37,435 nucleotides of DNA, from NCBI GenBank assembly GCA_015231865.1, contig JADGAU010000014.1, positions 1 through 37,435 of the forward strand. Direction: 5' to 3'. Under the pieces are notes generated by a model, which did no database searches, was not told the DNA's origin, and saw only the letters and a program-made list of their open reading frames with translations. Both the position numbers and the translations under genes were made by a program. This stretch comes from Gammaproteobacteria bacterium. GTDB lineage: Bacteria > Pseudomonadota > Gammaproteobacteria > GRL18. Shown piece by piece: positions 1 through 7,721 of this stretch. The stretch's first letter is position 1. Each line of letters opens with the position of its first letter.

Positions 1-372
1 AAACAGGTTTTATTATGGGATAAAGTTAAAGATAAGCTAAATCACAAAGCGACAAGCTTATCACTGGAAGAGCAGCAAAAACTGTGTATCGCTCGTTTAC
101 TGCCTGTTAAACCCGATATCCTTCTAATGGATGAACCATGTTCAGCATTAGATCCAAAAGGTACCGCAGCCGTAGAAGAATTAATCTGGGAGCTTAGAGG
201 ACAATACTCGATTGTTATTGTTACCCATAATATGGCTCAGGCACGAAGAGCCAGTGAAGAATGTATTTTTATGCTCATGGGTAAAGTGGTTGAACATCAG
301 AAAACGGAAGACTTATTTGTAACGCCTTTGGAGAAAGAAACATCGGATTATATTGAAGGGCGATATGGTTAA
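1..372 (+). CDS. pstB: Phosphate ABC transporter ATP-binding protein, 3' part
   Basis: The gene enters from the left edge already open, so only the C-terminal 123 residues are visible. PstB is the cytoplasmic ATPase of the high-affinity phosphate importer PstSCAB. Visible are the signature region followed by CIARLLPVKPDILLMDEPCS (Walker B and catalytic Glu), then the D-loop SALDP and the switch His in VTHNMAQARRASE. This DEPCSALDP block with a cysteine is characteristic of PstB among ABC ATPases. The signature helix reads LSLEEQQ where typical PstB has LSGGQQQ, so the two glycines are replaced. phoB follows 29 bp downstream on the same strand, the usual Pho-regulon order. The call is secure; whether the altered signature affects activity is inference. 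Confidence 0.93.
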   Translation, partial: KQVLLWDKVKDKLNHKATSLSLEEQQKLCIARLLPVKPDILLMDEPCSALDPKGTAAVEELIWELRGQYSIVIVTHNMAQARRASEECIFMLMGKVVEHQKTEDLFVTPLEKETSDYIEGRYG

Positions 373-401
373 TTTCTGATAGATTAACTTAATCATTATT
401 T

Positions 402-1097
402 ATGAATACGGTATTAATTATTGAAGATGAAAACGATCTTAGAGCCATGCTTTGCTTTAATTTAGTGAGAAATAATTTCAAAATACTTGAAGCGGCTAAT
501 ACGGTTGAAGCAAAACAACAATTAAAAATACGGACACCTGATATTATCCTTTTAGATGTTATGATGCCGGGGCAATCCGGTTTTGATTTTGCGGCAGAAC
601 TTAGCGCATCAAAATTAACACGTAAGATCCCCATTATTATGTTAACCGCGCGTGATTCTGAAGAAGATAAAATTAGAGGCCTGAATATAGGTGCTGATGA
701 TTATATTACCAAGCCTTTTTCACCCTCTGAATTAATTGCAAGAATCAATGCAGTATTAAGACGCAGTCAATTATCAAAAGATGAAACGGAAAGTCAGGAA
801 CTCATTTTAGGCGATCTGGTGCTAAACAATATAACCCATGAATTAAATTGCCAGGGAAAAACTATTGCTTTATCGCCAGTAGAATTTCGTCTATTGTCTT
901 TTTTTATTGCTAATCCTAAAAATGTCTATTCCCGCGTTCAATTGCTTGATAATGTTTGGGGCAATGATGCTTTTTATGAAGAAAGGACCGTTGATGTCAC
1001 CATCAGAAGACTTAGAAAGGCGCTTGAAGAAGTTAGTTATGGTTCAGTGATTCAAACGGTCAGAGGTGTTGGCTATCGTTTAAATAAGATACAATAG
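402..1097 (+). CDS. phoB: Phosphate regulon response regulator PhoB
   Basis: OmpR/PhoB-type transcription factor that, once phosphorylated by PhoR, activates phosphate-starvation genes. Length is 231 residues, normal for PhoB. The receiver domain spans about residues 1-120, with the acidic pocket E8-D9, phosphoacceptor D52 in LLDVMMPGQSGF, switch T82 in MLTARDSEED and K104 in ADDYITKPF. The C-terminal winged helix (about 130-231) has SPVEFRLLSFF, ERTVDVTIRRLRKALE (recognition helix) and the closing VRGVGYRLN. It starts with ATG 29 bp after pstB, consistent with cotranscription or a promoter inside pstB. Assignment to PhoB rather than another OmpR-type regulator rests on the pstB and phoR neighbours and on sequence character. 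Confidence 0.95.
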   Translation: MNTVLIIEDENDLRAMLCFNLVRNNFKILEAANTVEAKQQLKIRTPDIILLDVMMPGQSGFDFAAELSASKLTRKIPIIMLTARDSEEDKIRGLNIGADDYITKPFSPSELIARINAVLRRSQLSKDETESQELILGDLVLNNITHELNCQGKTIALSPVEFRLLSFFIANPKNVYSRVQLLDNVWGNDAFYEERTVDVTIRRLRKALEEVSYGSVIQTVRGVGYRLNKIQ

Positions 1098-1163
1098 CCC
1101 TCGTTTTAATAAATTCTGTTTTTGAACTAAATTCGATATATAGTATATACTGAGTAGAATTAT

Positions 1164-1288
1164 ATACTGGTGATATTTCAAAATGCAGCGAGGCTTTTTG
1201 GGTTTATGGTGATTGAGCATAGACAAACTATGTGATTGAACCATAAATCAAAAGTAACGAAGCCTGCACTTTAAAAGATTGCCAGTAT
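1164..1288. repeat. Long imperfect palindrome between phoB and phoR
   Basis: The arms at 1164-1210 and 1240-1288 are imperfect inverted repeats. The outer ends read atactgg / ccagtat, and the inner ends tttatggt / accataaa. A small nested repeat catag/ctatg sits in the centre (about 1219-1232). Transcribed, it would fold into a hairpin of about 125 nt between the phoB stop and the phoR start. There is no U-tract, so it is not a typical terminator. A 32-33 bp piece of the right arm (1249-1280) recurs at 18041-18073, so it looks like a dispersed MITE- or REP-like element. Function is unknown. Confidence 0.6.
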
Positions 1289-1318
1289 AGCTCAGCTTCT
1301 AAAGGTCGTATTTAACTC

Positions 1319-2599
1319 ATGAATACAAATCAACCCGATGTCAGGTTAGTTGGTATTATTTTAGCTTGCTCATTTGCAGCTTATTATTTCGAACAAATTC
1401 TAATTCTACTTGTTATCATTATTGCTATCCTGATGTGGCATTATTATCAAATTTATGCAATTCATCGGCTTTTATATCAATCAGATAAAAAGCCACTTAT
1501 TTTATTTTATGGATTATTTGCCGAAATCTATCTAAGAATTAACCAATACTATCTATATTGGAAGCATTATCGACATTCAAGGCGTAGAATATATAGTCGT
1601 TTTCAACAGTCATTTAAATATTTTCCCAATCCCGTTTTATTATTAGATAAACAATGGCAGGTTAAATGGTATAACCCGATCAGTAAGAAAATATTAGCTA
1701 ATGAAACCCAATACCATGGACAGAGCCTGTTAACTTTGATCCCGCATCCGGTACTAACAGAATACTTGCGGGAAAAGAACTTTTCCAAACCCGTGGTTAT
1801 TGAACTGCCTCATAAACAACAAATCATTATTGAGTTACAGTTTGTTTCATTAATCAATGATGAAACTCTGCTGATTATCAGTGATATTACAGACAAAACC
1901 AATTTATCACGCAGTCAAAAAGACTTTATTACCAATGTCTCTCATGAATTAAAAACGCCACTTACCGTACTAATGGGTTTTGCTGAGCCCATGCTGTCTG
2001 AAATTGGTCAATTCGACCCACAGTGGCAATATGCAATAAAAACCATCCATCAACAAACGCAAAAAATGCAGCAATTAATTGATGAATTACTGGTTTTATC
2101 CAGACTGGAAAGTCAGGATGCCGTGGAAAAAATTGAACTTCAATCCATTGATATGAAATTACTAATAGAGCAAGCAGTCGATGATGCAAAACTCATCGCT
2201 GCGAATACCGGGCATCAGATTGAAGTAGACATTGATGAACAATTAACACTCCATGCTAATCCAGTTTTAATCCGTTTGCTCGTAGATAATTTGTTAAGAA
2301 ATGCAATAAAGCATACGCCAGAAAGTTGTCATATATGGATTTACTGGGATAAATGTGGCTCTGCCTTATGTTTTATCGTCAAAGATAATGGAGAGGGAAT
2401 TGCGCCACGGCATCTGTCACGGTTAACGGAACGATTTTACCGGGTTGACTCATCACGTAACCGCAATAATGGAGGAACCGGACTTGGATTATCTATCGTT
2501 AAACATGCACTCAAGCATTGTAATGGAGAATTTGAAATTCAAAGTGAAGTGGGACGTGGAAGTGAATTTATTTGCCGTTTTAATTTGCTGGATAATTGA
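1319..2599 (+). CDS. phoR: Phosphate regulon sensor histidine kinase PhoR
   Basis: Membrane-bound sensor kinase that phosphorylates PhoB. It has 426 residues, normal for the family. The N-terminus has a hydrophobic hairpin (about 9-43) with no sizeable periplasmic loop, then a linker, and a PAS domain around 95-195. The HisKA dimerisation helix has the phosphoacceptor H209 in FITNVSHELKTPLTVLMGF. The HATPase domain has the N box around N328 (LVDNLLRNAIKHTPE), G1 DNGEGI at 356-361, the F box ERFYRVD and G2 GGTGLGLSIV at 385-394. The gap to phoB is 221 bp and is largely filled by a palindromic element, so coupling of the two genes is looser than usual. The Shine-Dalgarno is weak (AAAGG about 14 nt upstream). 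Confidence 0.95.
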   Translation: MNTNQPDVRLVGIILACSFAAYYFEQILILLVIIIAILMWHYYQIYAIHRLLYQSDKKPLILFYGLFAEIYLRINQYYLYWKHYRHSRRRIYSRFQQSFKYFPNPVLLLDKQWQVKWYNPISKKILANETQYHGQSLLTLIPHPVLTEYLREKNFSKPVVIELPHKQQIIIELQFVSLINDETLLIISDITDKTNLSRSQKDFITNVSHELKTPLTVLMGFAEPMLSEIGQFDPQWQYAIKTIHQQTQKMQQLIDELLVLSRLESQDAVEKIELQSIDMKLLIEQAVDDAKLIAANTGHQIEVDIDEQLTLHANPVLIRLLVDNLLRNAIKHTPESCHIWIYWDKCGSALCFIVKDNGEGIAPRHLSRLTERFYRVDSSRNRNNGGTGLGLSIVKHALKHCNGEFEIQSEVGRGSEFICRFNLLDN

Positions 2600-2608
2600 T
2601 AGTTACTC

Positions 2609-2932
2609 TCACTTTTCCGGCTTCTTCCGTTGTAGTGCCAGCACCTTGGTTTTAAGATAAACACCTAATGCCATAAAGACTGCTGCAATAAAGGCCAGTT
2701 CATTGATATAAGCCTGGCCATGGATTAAAAAAAGACCGGCTGTAATTCCAGCAGTTGTCCAAAATAACACTACTGAAATAATCCAGTGAAAACGGACTTT
2801 AGAATATTCATTCTCCCATTCAGTTAGCGGATCAAGCTCCTCTTTTTGAGGTACCGCCATATTGCATTCGGGACAATGAGTATCGGTATCAGATAATTGA
2901 AGACCGCATCCTTTGCATATATGTGTAAACAT
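2609..2932 (-). CDS. Small zinc-ribbon protein with two membrane segments
   Basis: A 107-residue protein that I do not recognise by name. The N-terminus carries two CxxC knuckles (C6-x2-C9 and C20-x2-C23, in HICKGCG and HCPECN), a zinc-ribbon pattern. Two hydrophobic stretches follow, about 48-70 and 74-96, then a basic tail (LQRKKPEK), suggesting a small inner-membrane protein with a cytosolic zinc ribbon. The start is supported by AGGA seven bases upstream of the ATG. It converges on phoR with only 9 bp between the stops and is separated from pit by a strong terminator, so it is probably a single-gene unit. No specific function can be inferred. Confidence 0.7.
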   Translation of the reverse strand: MFTHICKGCGLQLSDTDTHCPECNMAVPQKEELDPLTEWENEYSKVRFHWIISVVLFWTTAGITAGLFLIHGQAYINELAFIAAVFMALGVYLKTKVLALQRKKPEK

Positions 2933-3022
2933 CGTTATTTCCTGATTATTTTGTCAAAATGTGGTTTGCCATAATATAGCATATTGACTCAGCCCCCGGT
3001 TATAAAATAACTTGAACAAAAC

Positions 3023-3062
3023 AAAAAAAGATGTGCAGATTTTAATTTTCTGCACATCTTTT
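3023..3062 (-). terminator. Rho-independent terminator of the DUF47-pit operon
   Basis: A perfect 13-bp stem (3027-3039 with 3049-3061, aaagatgtgcaga / tctgcacatcttt) with a 9-nt AT loop. On the minus strand it is followed by a run of seven T and a second T-rich stretch. It lies 123 bp beyond the pit stop codon and before the zinc-ribbon gene, so it should end pit transcription. Confidence 0.88.
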
Positions 3063-3184
3063 ATCGTTATAAATAAGAAGAGAAACTTCTTATACTTATC
3101 TATTAAATAACAAAATATTTTTTCCTTACTTTTTAATTATTTAGTGCAAACAGGCAAAAATATTTTTTGGTTGACGACTCTTTA

Positions 3185-4468
3185 TTAACTAAAAATAGCT
3201 TTTAAAATAAAGAAAATAATAGCAGCCAGAATAGCACCGGCAGGAAGTGTTATCAACCAGGATACGACAATTCCACCAATGACACGTAAATCAATTGCAC
3301 CCACACCGCGAGCAAGACCGACACCCATAACAGCACCAACCGCAATCTGTGTAGTAGAAACCGGAGCACCGGTAGCCGAAGCAAAGACAACAGTAGAAGC
3401 AGCTGCCATCGTTGCACAATAACCACGCGATGGGGTTAATTGCGTGATTTTAGTACCAATGGTTTGCATTACTTTATAACCCATCGTCGCTAGTCCTAAA
3501 ACAATACCACCGCCACCAACAAAGAGTACCCAGATTGGCAAGGCTGCTTTTTGAGCAACTTCACCACCACTATTGACAATAGACAAAACAGCGGCCATTG
3601 GGCCAATACCGTTAGCAACGTCGTTCGAACCATGAGCAAAGGCCATGGAGCATGCCGTTAGTACCATTAATGGCGTAAAGATTTTTTCCACGCTGGCATA
3701 GTGATATTCACGGTCAGCATCCTCATCAATGGTGATTTTACCAATGATGATTCTGGCAATGGCGGCAATAATGAGTCCAACCAGCACAGCCCAAATATAA
3801 GCAGATGTGGTTTTATCAAAGTCAGCAATCGTGTGATCAATACGCAGGTGTTTAAGACCTTTCATAACCGTCACTAAGGCAACCACAAAACCTACCAGGA
3901 AGGCGTACAGAAATGACCAGCGTTGTGCATTACGAAAAGGATTTTCTGTGTTAATAATCAGCTTACGAATACTGATCATCAGTAATAGCGCGAAAATTCC
4001 CCCAATCAATGGCGATACAATCCAGCTTGCAGCAATTTTAGCAATTTTATCCCACATAACCGCATCCATACCGATACCAACAGCACCGAAACCAACAATC
4101 GCACCAACAATCGTATGCGAAGTCGATACCGGCCAGCCGCGGGTAGTTGCAACCATCAGCCAGATGGCAGCAGCCAATAAGGCAGCCAACATACCATAGA
4201 CCAATAATTCAGGTTGCCCTACGATAGCCGTGGGATCAATAATTCCCTTACGAATTGTTTTGGTTACTTCACCACCGGCAAGAAATGCACCTGCGAACTC
4301 CATAACTGCTGCAATCATAATCGCCTGTTTGACCGTAATCGCACCTGAACCAACGGGCATACCCATAGCATTAGCAACGTCATTTGCACCAATACCCCAT
4401 GACATATAAAGACCAAATATAACGGCCAGTACTATAAACACCGTGCCCCATTCAGCAATGATTTCCAT
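3185..4468 (-). CDS. pit: PiT-family inorganic phosphate transporter
   Basis: Low-affinity, ion-coupled inner-membrane phosphate permease of 427 residues. The duplicated PiT signature is present: WGIGANDVANAMG near residues 24-36 and FAHGSNDVANGIGPM in the second half. About ten hydrophobic segments fill the rest, and both PVSTSHTIVGA and PVSTTQIAVGA repeat motifs are intact. The start has AAGGAG seven bases upstream of ATG. It lies 70 bp after a DUF47 gene on the same strand; DUF47 (PhoU-like) proteins commonly accompany PiT transporters and are thought to modulate them. The substrate could in principle be sulfate in some relatives, but the phosphate neighbourhood favours phosphate. Confidence 0.93.
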   Translation of the reverse strand: MEIIAEWGTVFIVLAVIFGLYMSWGIGANDVANAMGMPVGSGAITVKQAIMIAAVMEFAGAFLAGGEVTKTIRKGIIDPTAIVGQPELLVYGMLAALLAAAIWLMVATTRGWPVSTSHTIVGAIVGFGAVGIGMDAVMWDKIAKIAASWIVSPLIGGIFALLLMISIRKLIINTENPFRNAQRWSFLYAFLVGFVVALVTVMKGLKHLRIDHTIADFDKTTSAYIWAVLVGLIIAAIARIIIGKITIDEDADREYHYASVEKIFTPLMVLTACSMAFAHGSNDVANGIGPMAAVLSIVNSGGEVAQKAALPIWVLFVGGGGIVLGLATMGYKVMQTIGTKITQLTPSRGYCATMAAASTVVFASATGAPVSTTQIAVGAVMGVGLARGVGAIDLRVIGGIVVSWLITLPAGAILAAIIFFILKAIFS

Positions 4469-4538
4469 TTTCCTACTCCTTAATTCTTAATATTTTGAAG
4501 CTTAACAATATGTTTTAACAATAAGGTTAAACAATCGA

Positions 4539-5219
4539 TCAACTTGCAACCATTAAACTGATACGTTCACCAACGTTTTCAGCTTCATCAGCCAGTTCTC
4601 CAAGCCATTGAATAATCTGATACCACATCATGACAGAAACAGGGCTCATTTGATCTTCAAGTGCAAATAGTTGTTGTTTTATCGCAAATCCTTTGCTGTC
4701 AGTATCAGCCTCTAACTGGTTAAGCTTGGCTACCATGTCCTGGACATTTGCTGCTTCACGGCCGGAAAAACCTGCTTCAATCAGTTCATCCAGTTCTTCA
4801 ACAATCATATGACTATGATTACAGGTTTTAATACATGCCATCACAAATTCTTTCAGTGAATCAGCCATATCAGCAGGCACTTCCATTGGACGTTCAGACA
4901 GCAAACCGGCAATATGCTTAGATGTATTCGCGATGCTATCCTGCATTTCCAGCATGCCCAGCAGGTCAGAGCGATCAACGGGCATAAAGAGGCTTTTGGG
5001 TAGATGGGCTCTTAGATTATTTTTGAGCTCATTAGCTTCCCGTTCTTTTGTGACGATTTTACTCACCTGAGTTTTTAAGTTTTTTTCATCATTATTAATG
5101 AGTGCATCAAATAGCCCTGAGACTTCTGATACGCATTCGTCAACAAGGCGCATTTGAGCTTGCAAGGGCTTAAATGGACTGCTGCCGAGTAGTTTGGCAA
5201 TAGGATTTGTTGTCTTCAT
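4539..5219 (-). CDS. DUF47 / TIGR00153 PhoU-like protein paired with pit
   Basis: A cytoplasmic, mostly helical protein related to PhoU, presumed partner of the PiT transporter downstream. I place the start at 5219 (MKTTNPIAKLLGSSPFKPLQ), giving 226 residues, the typical length. GGGAG lies six bases before this ATG, whereas it would touch the ATG at 5225 directly, and upstream ATGs up to 5312 would add an unconserved N-terminus. Family hallmarks are the opening helix HMR-like QAQMRLVDECV, LFDALI, the acidic/helical middle and the C-terminal LADEAENVGERI. DUF47 and pit form a two-gene unit preceded by a possible Pho box and followed by a terminator. Confidence 0.88.
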   Translation of the reverse strand: MKTTNPIAKLLGSSPFKPLQAQMRLVDECVSEVSGLFDALINNDEKNLKTQVSKIVTKEREANELKNNLRAHLPKSLFMPVDRSDLLGMLEMQDSIANTSKHIAGLLSERPMEVPADMADSLKEFVMACIKTCNHSHMIVEELDELIEAGFSGREAANVQDMVAKLNQLEADTDSKGFAIKQQLFALEDQMSPVSVMMWYQIIQWLGELADEAENVGERISLMVAS

Positions 5220-5556
5220 TTGCATCTCCCTTATTTTTATGAATTGATCATTGCTATTGTACAGAGAAAATATTACAACATTGTGACAATATGACATTTT
5301 TGTTACATTCATATTACGAGTGTTGAGCTTGCAAATGTTGTTATAAAATGTATATTGTATTTAGATAAAGTTTTTCCGTAAAAAGAAATAAAATTTTCCA
5401 GCAAAAATAACTGCTTTTCATTATTTTGCAGAAAAAAAAGAACAAATTGCGTTTTATTGTTTTTCGTTTCAAGATAACTTTAAAGACGTTTAACTCCAAT
5501 GATGAATTAACCATCAATCTAAACCTAAAAGACAAAAAATTATCTGATAACAAACT
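5220..5556. other. Divergent intergenic region
   Basis: A 337-bp, very AT-rich spacer between the divergent DUF47 gene and the P-loop gene. Besides the candidate Pho box it contains only low-complexity A/T stretches; I see no RNA gene, terminator or convincing sigma-70 promoter for the rightward gene. Short reading frames through it lack ribosome-binding sites and have no recognisable sequence. Confidence 0.6.
5291..5308 (-). promoter_or_regulatory. Candidate Pho box upstream of DUF47-pit
   Basis: On the minus strand this reads ATGTAAC-AAAA-ATGTCAT: two 7-bp half-sites separated by 4 bp of A, which is the layout of the PhoB-binding Pho box (CTGTCAT-N4-CTGTCAT). The second half matches the E. 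coli half-site at 6 of 7 positions, the first at 4 of 7. It ends 72 bp upstream of the DUF47 start. A possible -10 (TAATAT) is at 5270-5275. PhoB is encoded 4 kb away. Confidence 0.45.
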
Positions 5557-6159
5557 ATGACTAAACTGTATACCGAACCATTTCAGGATATTCAAAAAAT
5601 AAAAGGGGTTGTCTTTCCTGATGAGTTAAAATATCGATCTTTACTTATCACAGGGCCACCTGGTTCTGGAAAAAGCACATTAATTCGAAATCTGGGCGGA
5701 TGGTCGGAAGAAGGCTATATTGATCTTGCCTTAAATAATTGGTGGACAGCTCAAAGCCTGTCGCTGCGTCCACGTGAAATACACCTCGGTATTCCTTTTC
5801 ATGGTGTAAAACAATCACTTGCTGTTTTTGAACCAGCATGGATCGAAGCGGGTAAGCCTTTGAAAATAGATTTTGAACGTATTCGTATTCCTCCTGCAAA
5901 AAAATACTTTTTTTCAGTTGACTGGTTTAAACGCTATGTTTTTGAATTCATCATTCCACCTGCTGAAATCATTTTTGAAAGAAGAATGCAGCGTGCAACA
6001 AAAAAAACGCATTATGTAGATAAAGACCTGACGCTCGATATCATTAAGTCTCAAGTGTTAATTTATTCTACCGTAGCTAAATATCTTTCTAACAATGGAA
6101 TTTTTGTTTATATTAGAGAGAGTTGTGATGAATCACCGTTGAAGATTGTATCAAAGTAA
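5557..6159 (+). CDS. Small P-loop NTPase / kinase-like protein
   Basis: A 200-residue cytoplasmic protein. A clear Walker A, GPPGSGKST, spans residues 33-41 within a beta-strand context (SLLITGPPGSGKSTLIRNLGGW). No classical Walker B DEx is obvious. The C-terminal half holds an arginine-rich stretch FERRMQRATKKTHYVDKDLT, which could be a lid as in small nucleotide or polynucleotide kinases. Size and layout suggest a small-molecule, polynucleotide or protein kinase-like fold rather than AAA+, but the specific activity is unknown. It stands 90 bp upstream of a metallophosphatase gene on the same strand, and the pair is followed by a HEAT/TPR membrane protein. No clear Shine-Dalgarno is seen before the ATG. 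Confidence 0.65.
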   Translation: MTKLYTEPFQDIQKIKGVVFPDELKYRSLLITGPPGSGKSTLIRNLGGWSEEGYIDLALNNWWTAQSLSLRPREIHLGIPFHGVKQSLAVFEPAWIEAGKPLKIDFERIRIPPAKKYFFSVDWFKRYVFEFIIPPAEIIFERRMQRATKKTHYVDKDLTLDIIKSQVLIYSTVAKYLSNNGIFVYIRESCDESPLKIVSK

Positions 6160-6248
6160 TCATCGTGATGGTGTTTAGATTAGGATTAATATAGGAATAT
6201 TAAACTTAGTTGTTATTAATAGGGTTAGTGCTTTAAAGGTTAAATAGT

Positions 6249-7685
6249 ATGAAGCAAGCGAAAAAAAGAAAAAGTTTATTAAAAATTATCAAAAAGGCTT
6301 TTTCAGATCTGGAAGTATGTGAGAATATTGATCTTAAAGATACCTATAAGTTACCGGATAAAAAAATCACCTTTCCCCTGGAAAACTACCCGATAAAATT
6401 GCATATCAGTTACGACATGCATGAATTACACCTGTATCCTGAATTTCCTATCGACCAAACAACTGAGGTTGGCGAAGATACCTGCTATATTTTATTTGAA
6501 CCGGAAAGTTATTATTCAAAAATAGGTGGTTTTTATCGCCTTTGTGATGATGATAAAATTATTTTAGGCAGTGGTAACGAAAAGCAACATGCATTTCTAA
6601 AGACTTCGGCTAAATTACAGGAGCAGCAACTCAGTATTAGTAATGATGAAGGCAAGCTAATTTTTAAATGTCATCATGTTGAATCAGGAACTTGTATTTC
6701 ACCGTTACTTAAAGAAAAAAATCTGAATAAAATTAATGATTGGCGTAAAGAAAAAATTTCCCGGCTAAGTAAAATAATTGGCAACCCCACAAGCTTATTG
6801 TCGAATGAAGAGGCTTTGGAACAGATAAAAAAAGTTAATGCAGTTTTAGCTAAGGAAAAATACCGCGAAAAAAATAATGAAGGAAAACCGGGTGGAGTTA
6901 TCCAAATACCCGATAAGTGTAAGGTAGTCATTATTGGCGATCTACATGCCCGTATCGATAATTTGCTGACCCTATTGTCTCAAAATAATTTTTTATCCGA
7001 GATGGAAAATAATCGTGTCCGTATTGTGGTTTTGGGTGATGCGGTTCATCCTGAAGTTAAGGGACATTATGATGAAATGGAAAGCTCCGTATTAATGATG
7101 GATTTAATCTTTAAATTAAAACTGCAATTTCCGGAGCAATTTTTCTATATTCGGGGAAACCATGATAGCTTTTCAGAAGAGCTTTCCAAACATGGCGTTT
7201 CTCAGGGAATATTATGGAAAAAGAAACTGAAAAAACTGCGTGGAAATAGTTATTTAAAAGAAATGGAAAAGTTTTATGAGCAATTAGCCTATGTCGCTTT
7301 TTCTAAACACTTTGTTTGTGCACATGCCGGCGCGCCAACATCGGCAGTTAATCAGCATGCTTTGGTTAATATTACACACTATCCTAAATTACTAAAAGAT
7401 CTCCTTAACAAACGCTTAAAAACCTCAAATCGTTTATCCGGCTATACTAAAGGCGATATTAATAAATTGAAGAAATGTCTTAACCTGGATAAATCAGTAC
7501 CTTTTATCGTTGGTCATACACCAATGGATCACGAGGAAACCGTGTGGAAAAATGTTGGCGAGATTCAAAACCATCATATTATCTATAGTGCACAACAAGA
7601 CATCGTTGGTGCCATGGTTCAGATAAATCATAAAATCTATCCGTTAACCTATATGGTTGAACCGATATCCAAACTACTCAAATAA
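6249..7685 (+). CDS. Metallophosphatase (PPP-like) with FHA-like N-terminal region
   Basis: A 478-residue protein. The C-terminal half (about 224-440) is a calcineurin-like phosphoesterase with all metal-site motifs: GDLH (D231, H233), GD in VLGDAVH (D264), GNHD (N304, H305), H359 in CAHAG and H423 in VGHTP. The second motif reads GDAVHPE where PPP protein phosphatases have GDxVDRG, so the substrate-phosphate arginine is missing or displaced. The region about 85-155 (FYRLCDDDKIILGSG ... SISNDEGKLIF ... SGTCI) resembles an FHA phosphopeptide-binding fold in pattern, but this is a weak inference. It follows a P-loop kinase-like gene and precedes a HEAT/TPR membrane protein, suggesting a phosphorylation/dephosphorylation module. 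The substrate may be protein, nucleotide or nucleic acid end. Confidence 0.75.
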   Translation: MKQAKKRKSLLKIIKKAFSDLEVCENIDLKDTYKLPDKKITFPLENYPIKLHISYDMHELHLYPEFPIDQTTEVGEDTCYILFEPESYYSKIGGFYRLCDDDKIILGSGNEKQHAFLKTSAKLQEQQLSISNDEGKLIFKCHHVESGTCISPLLKEKNLNKINDWRKEKISRLSKIIGNPTSLLSNEEALEQIKKVNAVLAKEKYREKNNEGKPGGVIQIPDKCKVVIIGDLHARIDNLLTLLSQNNFLSEMENNRVRIVVLGDAVHPEVKGHYDEMESSVLMMDLIFKLKLQFPEQFFYIRGNHDSFSEELSKHGVSQGILWKKKLKKLRGNSYLKEMEKFYEQLAYVAFSKHFVCAHAGAPTSAVNQHALVNITHYPKLLKDLLNKRLKTSNRLSGYTKGDINKLKKCLNLDKSVPFIVGHTPMDHEETVWKNVGEIQNHHIIYSAQQDIVGAMVQINHKIYPLTYMVEPISKLLK

Positions 7686-7721
7686 ATTGATACTACTATT
7701 ATAAAGATTAAAAGGCCTGGT

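Noticed and set aside
5341-5595. Minus-strand 84-residue open frame in the DUF47/P-loop spacer
   Set aside because: Phe/Lys/Leu composition is what AT-rich noncoding DNA gives; it overlaps the start of the P-loop gene and lacks a ribosome-binding site.
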